Positions 34,955 through 42,857 of a stretch of 64,000 nucleotides of DNA are shown here, piece by piece. The DNA comes from Paenibacillus lutrae. GTDB lineage: Bacteria > Bacillota > Bacilli > Paenibacillales > NBRC-103111. The notes under the pieces were generated by a model. The model did no database searches. It was not told the origin of the DNA and saw only the letters and a program-made list of their open reading frames with translations. The stretch covers positions 316,113-380,112 of the forward strand of contig NZ_RHLK01000002.1 in the NCBI RefSeq assembly GCF_009757775.1. Direction: 5' to 3'. The translations under genes were made by a program, and so were the position numbers. Every line of letters begins with the position of its first letter. Positions within the stretch are counted from its first letter, which is position 1.

Positions 34955-36072
34955 TACCGCCTCTCGTTCGTTTTCTGAACGACCTGTATGTGGATGGCGG
35001 TGCATTCTCCTTCACTGAAGAGGAATACACGCTGGTAGCCGCGGACTCCGACTTGTTCTCCATCACGGCCCAGGTGTTCCACATGCTGAAAGAGAAAGGG
35101 AGACTTCATGAGCTCCCGCTCTTTCTTCAGGAACATCTGGCCCGTAAGTCGGAAGCGACGCTGTATCAGAACTTGCTCCTGAAGTCCGAGACAGATCGGT
35201 TACTCCGCTTGCTGGATGATGAAGAATTGGAAGTCCTGCTTATGAAGGGCGTTCACTTTAGTGAACAATTTTTCGGCGGGACGGGCGCCAGGGGGACGAC
35301 TGATATCGATATACTGGTTCGTCCGGACGACTTGCTTGCCGTAGTGAAACTGGTCCAGCAGGCAGGGTATTGTGTCTTTGACGGATCGGATGCTTCCCAT
35401 CATGTTGTCTGTACCAAGGAAGGGGCAGGTCTGCTGCCGATTACGGTGGAGATTCATTGGGGTCTTGTTGAACATCATACGGCCAGAATCGACTATGAGC
35501 AGCTCTGGTTGAATTCTCACCTTTTAGAACCTTACCGCTACGCCAGAAGAATGAATGCGGAAGACACTTTGTATTGTATTTGTTTACACGGTTCTCAACA
35601 CCGGATGAATTCCATACGTTATTTTCTAGATATCGTTCAGATGATGTTGAAGTTAGGGGATGAACTTCAGCTCCAAGAGATTGTTTCGAGGGCCAGGAGA
35701 GAGCATACCTATAAGCGGCTGCAGACAGCCCTATCTGCCGTCCGGTTCCTGTTCCCTGGACTCCGGATGCTGGCAGCAGAGAAACCGAAAGTTCCGCTGC
35801 TCTGGTCTTACAGGCTGATGCGGACAGTTCAGATGGATTTAAAAGGACCCGGCCAGATGCTGTACAGCATCTTGTATCATCTGATAAAGGTGTATGACCG
35901 GCCGGTCTATGTCTGGACCTGGCTCGGTTATTACTTTGTTCCTTATGTCCACCCGGCCCTGCTTGCTCTGAATGAAGAGAAGGAGACCTCGCGCTGGAGG
36001 CATATGAAAACAGTCTATACCGAAAGGTGGAAACGCCTGTCTCGTTTCGTCAAATTGAAAAAATATGTTTAG
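34951..36072 (+). CDS. Nucleotidyltransferase family protein (NTP_transf_5-like)
   Basis: The 373-residue protein carries a nucleotidyltransferase-like core (about 90-200): LMKGVHFSEQFF, GARGTTDIDILVR with the D-x-D metal-binding pair, and ITVEIHWGL. Proteins of this family occur in lasso-peptide (paeninodin-type) and other RiPP clusters, where some modify the peptide. The ATG at 34951 overlaps the stop codon of the upstream peptide gene; an ATG at 34942 is an alternative. Its stop codon lies within the RBS of the PqqD gene. A role in modifying the 41-residue peptide or a carrier of the polysaccharide is inferred. Confidence 0.8.
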   Translation: MIPPLVRFLNDLYVDGGAFSFTEEEYTLVAADSDLFSITAQVFHMLKEKGRLHELPLFLQEHLARKSEATLYQNLLLKSETDRLLRLLDDEELEVLLMKGVHFSEQFFGGTGARGTTDIDILVRPDDLLAVVKLVQQAGYCVFDGSDASHHVVCTKEGAGLLPITVEIHWGLVEHHTARIDYEQLWLNSHLLEPYRYARRMNAEDTLYCICLHGSQHRMNSIRYFLDIVQMMLKLGDELQLQEIVSRARREHTYKRLQTALSAVRFLFPGLRMLAAEKPKVPLLWSYRLMRTVQMDLKGPGQMLYSILYHLIKVYDRPVYVWTWLGYYFVPYVHPALLALNEEKETSRWRHMKTVYTERWKRLSRFVKLKKYV

Positions 36073-36083
36073 GAGATCGCTGC

Positions 36084-36401
36084 ATGAACACTAAATTTAG
36101 GCGTCATCAAGATACCGAAGTCATGCTGCTTGACGGGGAATACGTGATCATGCACATGAACCGGCAGAGCATAACGAAAGTAAATGAAATAGGCGGCATC
36201 ATATGGTCCCTGCTAACCGAAGCTAAAACAGTGCATGAGCTTGTACTTTGTATGCAGGAACAATACGAGACCACTTACGAGACGGCTGAACATGACATTC
36301 GCTTGTTTCTGCAGCAGCTTGGCGAATATGAGCTGGTAGAGGTTACAGAAGCGGTGGAACAAGAGCCGACAGGTCTTCCGTACCGTACTGCATACTCTTG
36401 A
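36084..36401 (+). CDS. PqqD family peptide-recognition protein
   Basis: A 105-residue winged-helix-like PqqD/RRE protein: VMLLDGEYVIMHMNRQSI, TKVNEIGGIIWSLLTEAKTV and the helix DIRLFLQQLGEYELVE. PqqD-type domains bind RiPP leader peptides and deliver them to modifying enzymes. There are no PQQ genes in the window, so it more likely serves the adjacent 41-residue peptide. ATG 36084 lies 8 bases after AGGAG, which overlaps the stop codon of the nucleotidyltransferase. The gene completes a three-gene cassette that ends before a second palindrome region. Confidence 0.85.
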   Translation: MNTKFRRHQDTEVMLLDGEYVIMHMNRQSITKVNEIGGIIWSLLTEAKTVHELVLCMQEQYETTYETAEHDIRLFLQQLGEYELVEVTEAVEQEPTGLPYRTAYS

Positions 36402-36458
36402 GCTTGTAAGAACGTATTCTTCGTCGTGAACGAGGAGGAACCTACCTGCGTCTTTTAT

Positions 36459-36507
36459 GATACGAAACGTAACATAGTATCGTCTGTGTGATACGAAACG
36501 TTATAAA
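36459..36507 (+). promoter_or_regulatory. Paired palindromes upstream of the Wzz gene
   Basis: GATACGAAACGTAAC (36459-36473) and GATACGAAACGTTAT (36490-36504) have centres 31 bases apart (three helical turns). The second overlaps a TATAAA (36502-36507). No strong -35 is visible. This region probably controls the polysaccharide operon proper. Confidence 0.55.
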
Positions 36508-36545
36508 AAGAAACCCATTCTATCTACACCGGAGGTCAAGTGTTA

Positions 36546-37307
36546 ATGGAACTTGATTTGAAAGAGTACTTCCACATTGTGCGTAAACGAATCTGGCTGA
36601 TTGCGACCCTTGTTGTTCTTACTTGTCTGGTTACGGGTCTGGTCAGCTATTACTTCATAAAGCCGCAGTATTCAGCGAGTACGAAGCTCGTAGTCAATTC
36701 ATCCTATCAGGCGGGCGGTATCGCCAGGATCGATTATGGCGAAGTCAGCGCGAGTATTATGCTGGTCAACACGTACAAGGAAATCATCCGGACTCCGGCC
36801 ATTATGGACAAAGTTGCGGCTGAGCTGCCGGAGCTTGACCTGACGGCAGATCAGATCATATCGATGGTCAAAGTCAGCACGGTTAACGAGACACAGGTGC
36901 TCACGATTACAGTGACTGATTACAACCATGAGACGGCGGTAAAACTGGTGAATGCCATTTCGAATGTGTTCAAAACCGACATTCCAAAAATTATGCAGGT
37001 GGATAACGTGACCCTTCTCAACCAGGCTAAACAAGAGGAAGTACCGTTTCCGGTATCGCCAAATGCAAAGATGAACATCATTCTTGCTTTGATTTTATCA
37101 CTTATCGCCGGTATTGGTCTGGCATTCTTAATGGAATATCTGGACGATACGATCAAGTCCGAAAAGGAAATCGAGCAGTATCTGGGGCTCCCTATCTTGT
37201 CGGTCATTACACGGATCAAGTCTAACGATTTGAAGCACGATGCTCCCCCATCCAAACCGGAACAGAAAGTTGCAGGTGATTCGGTCTATGCCGGCGTTAA
37301 CAACTAA
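36546..37307 (+). CDS. Wzz/YveK-type chain-length and kinase-activator protein
   Basis: A 253-residue membrane protein with two membrane segments (about 18-38 and 178-200) bracketing an extracytoplasmic Wzz domain (KPQYSASTKLVVNSS ...). The C-terminal cytoplasmic tail (YLDDTIKSEKEIEQYLGLPI) is the part that in Gram-positive systems activates the separate BY-kinase. It corresponds to EpsA/CapA. ATG 36546 is 10 bases after GGAGG; GTG 36540 is also possible. It overlaps the kinase gene by 20 bases. Confidence 0.92.
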   Translation: MELDLKEYFHIVRKRIWLIATLVVLTCLVTGLVSYYFIKPQYSASTKLVVNSSYQAGGIARIDYGEVSASIMLVNTYKEIIRTPAIMDKVAAELPELDLTADQIISMVKVSTVNETQVLTITVTDYNHETAVKLVNAISNVFKTDIPKIMQVDNVTLLNQAKQEEVPFPVSPNAKMNIILALILSLIAGIGLAFLMEYLDDTIKSEKEIEQYLGLPILSVITRIKSNDLKHDAPPSKPEQKVAGDSVYAGVNN

Positions 37308-37977
37308 CCAACGGTTAATTACGCATTCTAATCCTAAATCGCACATTGCAGAGGCTTATCGCACCCTCAGGACTAACATCCAGTTCTCTTCTGTAGATCA
37401 TGAAATCAAGTGTATCCTGATAACCTCTGCTCAACCGGAGGAAGGCAAGTCTACGACCGCAGCAAACCTTGCTATCGCGTATGCACAGGAGAATAAGAAA
37501 GTCCTTCTGATTGATGCGGATCTTAGAAAACCGACCCTTCATAAAACCTTCAATGTATCCAATCGTACCGGACTTACCCATATTCTGGTCAGCCGCCAGG
37601 AAGGCGATCAGGCACTGATCGAAACGGAGATTCCTAATCTGACCTTGCTGACTTCGGGCCCGATTCCGCCTAATCCGGCGGAGCTGCTGGGATCTAACCG
37701 AATGGAGACTTTCCTGGAAGAAGTCCGCAGTTGGTATGACATTGTCATTGTCGACTCCCCTCCTTTACTTGCCGTAACGGACTCTCAGATTATTGCAGCC
37801 AAAACCGACGGTGTCGTTCTTGTCATCAATCACGGCAAAGTAAAACGAGACCGTGCCCAGAAGGCACTTAGTCAGCTCAATTACGTTAATGCGCGTGTTC
37901 TCGGGGTGGTTCTAAACAATAAAGCGATCTCCAAGAAAGAATCATCTTATTACTATTATTACGGTGAGAAAGCGTAA
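37288..37977 (+). CDS. BY-kinase, tyrosine-protein kinase of the CpsD/EpsB type
   Basis: This cytoplasmic tyrosine kinase couples polymer assembly to phosphorylation. It has Walker A SAQPEEGKSTTAANLA, Walker A' LLIDADLRKP, Walker B VIVDSPP and the C-terminal autophosphorylation cluster YYYYYGEKA. The 229-residue length is standard. I chose ATG 37288, 8 bases after AGGTGAT; the frame is open from 37240. Its partner activator is the overlapping upstream gene and its phosphatase is probably the 33872 product. The EAR element follows directly, as in the B. subtilis eps operon. Confidence 0.93.
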   Translation: MPALTTNQRLITHSNPKSHIAEAYRTLRTNIQFSSVDHEIKCILITSAQPEEGKSTTAANLAIAYAQENKKVLLIDADLRKPTLHKTFNVSNRTGLTHILVSRQEGDQALIETEIPNLTLLTSGPIPPNPAELLGSNRMETFLEEVRSWYDIVIVDSPPLLAVTDSQIIAAKTDGVVLVINHGKVKRDRAQKALSQLNYVNARVLGVVLNNKAISKKESSYYYYYGEKA

Positions 37978-37999
37978 GGCTTAACCCTCCGTTTTATTT

Positions 38000-38126
38000 G
38001 AACAAGGTCATGCCTACTGCACCTTTATCACGTGTAGGCACTCGGTCATGCTGTGGGCGCTGCAAGCGCCTTAGACGTTAATCGTCGAGGGTATGATGTG
38101 AGGGGGGGTTGAATGCCCCTGATCCT
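38000..38126 (+). ncRNA. EAR (eps-associated RNA) antitermination element
   Basis: The ~250 bases between the BY-kinase and the dehydratase gene lie exactly where EAR is found (between epsB and epsC) in Bacillales polysaccharide operons. The stretch is rich in hairpins: CATGCCTAC/GTGTAGGCA, GGGCGCTGCAAGCGCC, GACGTTAATCGTC and AGGGGGGGTTGAATGCCCCT. A strong terminator hairpin follows at once. In B. subtilis EAR promotes processive antitermination so that polymerase can cross such terminators. Assignment rests on position and general structure; I did not verify each conserved base. Confidence 0.7.
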
Positions 38127-38141
38127 ATTTTTATAGAAAGG

Positions 38142-38187
38142 TGAGTTATGTTGTTTTGCCCTGTAAAACGACATAACTCGCTTTTTT
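38142..38187 (+). terminator. Intra-operon terminator downstream of EAR
   Basis: GAGTTATGTTGTTTT pairs with AAAACGACATAACTC (one mismatch) around a short loop, then GCTTTTTT. A terminator this strong inside the operon makes sense if EAR-modified polymerase reads through it. Confidence 0.85.
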
Positions 38188-38217
38188 AGTAGATAAACCA
38201 GTAATGGAGGAAAGCAA

Positions 38218-38283
38218 ATGAAGAACGCAGGTTGTGTTCCTAATAGTTTGCTGGAGAAAGTGGAGGGAGCCCATGATTTTTAG
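38218..38283 (+). CDS. Candidate leader ORF of 21 residues before the dehydratase gene
   Basis: ATG 38218 has a strong GGAGG site six bases upstream and encodes MKNAGCVPNSLLEKVEGAHD plus Phe. It overlaps the next start codon by 11 bases. Its RBS is better than that of the gene behind it, so it may serve translational coupling. I see no family resemblance. Confidence 0.35.
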   Translation: MKNAGCVPNSLLEKVEGAHDF

Positions 38284-40135
38284 AAGACGTAAATTGACAC
38301 TGGTAGCAGTAGACATGTTGATTGTTGCTTTGAGTATTATCGGTTCCTATTTCATACGTTTTGAAGGTGATGTACCGGAAGTTTACAGAACCCAGGCAGG
38401 AATCTACATAATAACCGCTTTGCTGATTACGGCGGGAAGCTTTCACTTTTTTAAGTTGTATAGCCGTATTTGGCAGTATGCAAGCGTAGGTGAGTTATAT
38501 TCTCTCATTAGAGCTTCTCTGGTAGGGGGAACCGTTACTTACATGGTTGTTTATATGGTATCCGGCCTGGCGATCCCTTTATCCGTCTTTGTAGGAGCTG
38601 TGCAATCCAGCTTGTTCTTAACGGGAGGAGTGAGATTTGCCTGGCGTATTTTTACGGATTCCTATCAGAGGAAAAAAAATCATCAACATAAGGCGTTAAT
38701 CATTGGAGCCGGGGATTGTGGAAGTATTATTGCCAAAGAGTTAATTCAGAACCAGGCGGCAATCATAACTCCTGTTGCATTCATTGATGATGATCCAAGA
38801 AAACAGACGTTTCAGATTTATGGAATTCCTGTGCTGGGTGACCGGAATTCCATTGCTCAGGTTGTGGAAAAGCATGAAATCAACGACATTATCATTGCAA
38901 TTCCATCCGCTTCAAAGAGAGAATTATCTGAAATTATCGAGATTTGTAAAGCGACCAAAGCCAAACTGAAAATAATCCCCATTCTGAACGACCTCATTAG
39001 CGGTAAGGTGAGTATCAAAGAAATTAGGGATGTTGAAGTGGAGGATTTACTTGGCAGAGAGCCTGTTAAAACAGATTTGCAGGGGATAGCGAATTATGTC
39101 GAGAACAAAACGGTGCTGGTTACTGGCGCAGGTGGTTCAATCGGTTCGGAACTCTGCCGCCAGATTGCGCCCTTCCACCCGAATAAGCTGCTGCTGTTGG
39201 GTCATGGAGAGAACAGTATTTATAACATTGAAATGGAACTAAGATCGAAGTTTCCCGAGCTGCAGCTGGAGACTCTAATAGCGGATGTCCAAGATCGTGA
39301 GCGTATTGATCATATTTTTCAGCGGTACCAGCCACAAGTTATTTTTCATGCAGCAGCTCATAAACATGTCCCATTAATGGAAAGGAATCCGTCGGAGGCT
39401 ATCAAGAATAATGTTTTTGGGACGAAGAATGTAGCTGAATGCGCCGACCGGTATTCCGCTGAACGTTTTGTTCTTATTTCTACGGATAAAGCGGTGAATC
39501 CCACGAGTGTAATGGGAACGACCAAACGGATCGCCGAAATGCTGGTCCAGAGTTTAAATGCCACCAGCACTACCGTATTTGCGGCTGTTCGTTTTGGAAA
39601 CGTGCTGGGAAGCAGAGGAAGTGTCATACCCAGATTCAAGCAGCAGATTCGAAGCGGGGGGCCTGTTACCGTTACGCATCCGGATATGATCCGTTATTTC
39701 ATGACGATTCCAGAAGCTGTACAGTTAGTGATTCAGGCCGGTGCGATCGCCAAGGGCGGAGAGGTCTTTATTCTGGATATGGGTGCCCCTGTGAAGATCA
39801 GTGATCTGGCTAGGGACTTGATCCGCTTGTCGGGATTTGAGCCCGGAGTGGATATACAGATAGAATACTCAGGGGTAAGGCCGGGAGAGAAGTTGTTCGA
39901 GGAGCTGCTTACCAGCGAAGAAGGCATCAGCTCCACCAAACACAATCGGATTTTTATCGGGAAGCCGACAAGTCTTCAAAGAAGTTACTTGGAATTTGAA
40001 ATCAAAAAGTTGGATAAGGTTATGAAAGAGGAACCGCGAGTAATATGCGAAGTACTCCAGAATATCGTACCTACCTTCAATAGTGAGCAGTTTAAAATAA
40101 CGGAGACTGAAGAAAAAGAGTTGTCGTTAGTTTAA
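38273..40135 (+). CDS. UDP-GlcNAc 4,6-dehydratase, membrane-bound (PglF/EpsC/CapD type)
   Basis: This 620-residue enzyme starts the synthesis of N-acetylbacillosamine-type sugars by converting UDP-GlcNAc to the 4-keto-6-deoxy form. It has four N-terminal membrane segments (about 10-125), a first Rossmann domain (IIGAGDCGSIIAKE near 142) and a catalytic SDR domain (VLVTGAGGSIGSEL near 281) with STDKAVNPTSVMGTTKRIAE, in which Met-x-x-x-Lys replaces the usual Tyr-x-x-x-Lys. ATG 38273 follows GGAGGGAG. Together with the 50866 acetyltransferase and 51540 aminotransferase it forms a complete pathway to UDP-diNAcBac. Confidence 0.93.
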   Translation: MIFRRRKLTLVAVDMLIVALSIIGSYFIRFEGDVPEVYRTQAGIYIITALLITAGSFHFFKLYSRIWQYASVGELYSLIRASLVGGTVTYMVVYMVSGLAIPLSVFVGAVQSSLFLTGGVRFAWRIFTDSYQRKKNHQHKALIIGAGDCGSIIAKELIQNQAAIITPVAFIDDDPRKQTFQIYGIPVLGDRNSIAQVVEKHEINDIIIAIPSASKRELSEIIEICKATKAKLKIIPILNDLISGKVSIKEIRDVEVEDLLGREPVKTDLQGIANYVENKTVLVTGAGGSIGSELCRQIAPFHPNKLLLLGHGENSIYNIEMELRSKFPELQLETLIADVQDRERIDHIFQRYQPQVIFHAAAHKHVPLMERNPSEAIKNNVFGTKNVAECADRYSAERFVLISTDKAVNPTSVMGTTKRIAEMLVQSLNATSTTVFAAVRFGNVLGSRGSVIPRFKQQIRSGGPVTVTHPDMIRYFMTIPEAVQLVIQAGAIAKGGEVFILDMGAPVKISDLARDLIRLSGFEPGVDIQIEYSGVRPGEKLFEELLTSEEGISSTKHNRIFIGKPTSLQRSYLEFEIKKLDKVMKEEPRVICEVLQNIVPTFNSEQFKITETEEKELSLV

Positions 40136-40148
40136 GGAGAAAAATTTT

Positions 40149-41438
40149 ATGTCAAGCACAGTAGAGAACAATGTTTCTAAAAGGAGTTTATCTTTAAGTA
40201 AGAATTTCTCATGGACCTTACTGGGGAATATTATTTATGCACTTTGTCAGTGGGGAATCTTGATGGCCTTGGCAAAATTAGGGGATGCGAGGATGGTAGG
40301 GCAGTTTGCTCTGGCACTCGCCATCACTGCTCCAGTATTTATGTTTTTGAATCTTCAGCTAAGAGCCGTATTAGCGACAGATGCGAATAAAAATATGCCT
40401 TTTAGTCATTATATAGGACTGCGAATATGTACTACACTTCTTGCCCTGACTGTATTAGGAGGATTTATAATAATCAGCGGTTATGATACGCAGACCCAAA
40501 TTATTATTCTTCTGATAGCTTTTTCAAAAGCTGCTGAATCAATGAGCGATATCATCTACGGTTTATTACAAAATAACGAGAAAATGGACTTTATATCTAT
40601 ATCCTTAATTGTAAGAGGCATAGCATCTTTATTGGTTACGAGCGGTATGTTGTATGTTACAGGGGATTTAACGATTAGTTTATTGACTTACATGGGATCG
40701 TGGCTGTTGATATTAATTGTTTACGATATCCCGAAGAGCAGAATTTTTTCCGTTTTAACACCAACACTTTCTTTAAAATCACTGCTGCCACTTTTACGTA
40801 TAAGTTTGCCGATGGGATTTGTAATGTTATTAATATCGTTAAATACCAACATCCCCAGATATTTCATTTCCGGTTACGAGGGAACGGAACAACTCGGATA
40901 CTTTTCTGCATTAGCATACGTGATGGTTGCAGGTACAACTGTTATATCGGCACTCGGGCAAAGTGCTAGTCCCCGATTAGCTAAGTATTATTCCAGTGGT
41001 AAGTTGAACAGTTTTTACACGTTATTAATGAAAATAGGTATGCTTTTTATTATTTTGGCTTTAAGTGCAATAAGTATTGTAATGTTCCTAGGTCAACCGA
41101 TTCTTTCAATTCTATATGGTCCTTCCTATAGCGATTACTCTTACATTTTTACTTTAATCACTATAGGTGCTGGTATCGGATATCTCGGATCTCTTGTCGG
41201 ATATGGACTTACTTCCGCTAGAATATTTGGGACACAAGTATATTTATTTATATTTATTAATATATCTCTGTTACTCGCGTGTTATCTCCTGATTCCAAGT
41301 CTTGGTTTAGAAGGAGCTGCCTATTCGCTGATCGTTGGTAATATAGCTCAGTTAATAGGGAGTTTGTTTATATTCTATTTCCATTTCTACAAAGCTGGAA
41401 GTTCAAAAGTTGCAGGGGTAGCAGCTAGTAAAGATTAA
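40149..41438 (+). CDS. Oligosaccharide flippase, Wzx type
   Basis: The 429-residue protein has about twelve to fourteen hydrophobic segments and the N-terminal pattern LSKNFSWTLLGNIIYALCQW of polysaccharide biosynthesis (MATE/MVF-like) flippases. It is predicted to move lipid-linked repeat units across the membrane. It starts 13 bases after the dehydratase stop with AAGGAG-like spacing. The gene is clearly AT-rich relative to flanking genes, as are the next three, marking a variable, strain-specific block. Confidence 0.88.
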   Translation: MSSTVENNVSKRSLSLSKNFSWTLLGNIIYALCQWGILMALAKLGDARMVGQFALALAITAPVFMFLNLQLRAVLATDANKNMPFSHYIGLRICTTLLALTVLGGFIIISGYDTQTQIIILLIAFSKAAESMSDIIYGLLQNNEKMDFISISLIVRGIASLLVTSGMLYVTGDLTISLLTYMGSWLLILIVYDIPKSRIFSVLTPTLSLKSLLPLLRISLPMGFVMLLISLNTNIPRYFISGYEGTEQLGYFSALAYVMVAGTTVISALGQSASPRLAKYYSSGKLNSFYTLLMKIGMLFIILALSAISIVMFLGQPILSILYGPSYSDYSYIFTLITIGAGIGYLGSLVGYGLTSARIFGTQVYLFIFINISLLLACYLLIPSLGLEGAAYSLIVGNIAQLIGSLFIFYFHFYKAGSSKVAGVAASKD

Positions 41439-41456
41439 TTATGGAGGAATTAAGCT

Positions 41457-42836
41457 GTGCGTATCTTAAAAAATGTAATCTTATTCTCTTTTGTGCTGCT
41501 TATACTCCAAATTGTTACATGGAAAGTATCTGAGTATGTGTTAACCATAGGTTTTATGTGTGTCATCTTTTTGGCTATAAATTCAATTTTTTTAATAATC
41601 TATATGACTAAGAGAAAACCCGTCTCCATATATAGTGACCTGGTTGTTCTTTTTATGATTTTCTTTACGTTATATGGTGTGGCCTATCCACTAGATTATA
41701 CGTTGGGATTGCTGAATGATTATTCCTACGAGCAGGTCTATAAATCAATGGTAGTTTATGTTCTGGCAAGTATTTCTCTAATTATCGGTATAAGTTTGAG
41801 TCAGGCCTTTTTAAAGAATAGCGTTCCAAAAAATAAACGTGTAGTTAAAAGTTTACCTTACAACAGTTTGAGTTTTGCGGGTATTACAATACTTTCCTTA
41901 GGGCTTGTAGCGATGCTGTATGATCTGTACCGATTAGGCGGATTCAATGTATTAGGTGTTGCCAACAGGATGGATTATTTTTATGCTCAGCGTAATCTTG
42001 GAGGTTCAACTCTTCCTTTTAAAGAACTCATTGGCGCTGGATTTTTAACACTTGCCGTATCTGTAAATAATGTAAAGCAGGTTAGGTATTTACTGATCGG
42101 TTTGATGCTTGTATGTTCCTTTTTATTTTTCGGTATGGGAAGTCGGGCATACATAATAATTGTAGCTCTTCCGGTATTATCAATCTTAATCCATAGGAAA
42201 CTTATTACAATCAATGCGAAGAAAAGTATCCTGATCATGTTGTTGTATTTAATTATGTTATCTCCAATATTTACAAATGTAAGGGATAGTATCATTACTC
42301 AATCGGACTTATTCAATTTGCCGAAAGAAGACTGGGCATTCTCATCAGGAGAAACTGGAGCGTCCTTTCAGATTTCAACTAAAATCATTTCCAATGATAG
42401 CTGGAATGGTGCCGACGCTTCATATATTACGGCTATGATGTATATGTTACCGTCCAATATGTATATGGCGATTACTGGACATAGTAAACCGATGAACTTG
42501 TCGGAATGGTATGTTTCACAGTATCTTCCCTATACCTATAAAAGCGGCGGGGGAGTAGGTTTTTCTCCCATAGCACAAGCATGGATGAATGGAAAATATG
42601 CGGGTATCATCTTGGTGTACATGTTGATTGGCTACTTAATCAGTAGATTTAACAATAAAGGTCTATTGAAGTATATTCTGATCGGGCTTGTGCTCTCATT
42701 CCAAAGAAGTTCGTTTCAATCTTTTTTTAGCAGCTTCTTGATAATGTCTCTCACCTTGGGAGGTATCATTGTCATTTCAGTCATCCTGTCTAAAAGGAAA
42801 GCTTCCTATCCATACGAAGTTAATCTTATAAAATAA
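41457..42836 (+). CDS. Polysaccharide polymerase, Wzy type
   Basis: A 459-residue protein with about ten to twelve membrane segments and a large polar loop (about 280-370, KEDWAFSSGETGASF ... AQAWMNGKYAG). Such topology, low GC content, poor conservation and position after wzx point to the repeat-unit polymerase. GTG start follows GGAGG by nine bases. Function is assigned by topology and context rather than by a definite motif. Confidence 0.8.
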   Translation: MRILKNVILFSFVLLILQIVTWKVSEYVLTIGFMCVIFLAINSIFLIIYMTKRKPVSIYSDLVVLFMIFFTLYGVAYPLDYTLGLLNDYSYEQVYKSMVVYVLASISLIIGISLSQAFLKNSVPKNKRVVKSLPYNSLSFAGITILSLGLVAMLYDLYRLGGFNVLGVANRMDYFYAQRNLGGSTLPFKELIGAGFLTLAVSVNNVKQVRYLLIGLMLVCSFLFFGMGSRAYIIIVALPVLSILIHRKLITINAKKSILIMLLYLIMLSPIFTNVRDSIITQSDLFNLPKEDWAFSSGETGASFQISTKIISNDSWNGADASYITAMMYMLPSNMYMAITGHSKPMNLSEWYVSQYLPYTYKSGGGVGFSPIAQAWMNGKYAGIILVYMLIGYLISRFNNKGLLKYILIGLVLSFQRSSFQSFFSSFLIMSLTLGGIIVISVILSKRKASYPYEVNLIK

Positions 42837-42857
42837 AGAACCAAAGGCGTGATTTCG

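Noticed and set aside
34142-35005. 287-residue minus-strand ORF over phosphatase and peptide genes
   Set aside because: Low-complexity shadow of GC-rich coding sequence; the sense-strand genes have RBSs and clear motifs.
34829-36401. Lasso-peptide cluster
   Set aside because: PqqD-like and nucleotidyltransferase genes fit, but the macrolactam cyclase and B2 protease are absent and the peptide lacks a clear Thr at -2 before a Gly-type core start.
36084-36401. PqqD as part of PQQ biosynthesis
   Set aside because: No pqqA, pqqC or pqqE nearby; PqqD domains are generic leader-binding modules.
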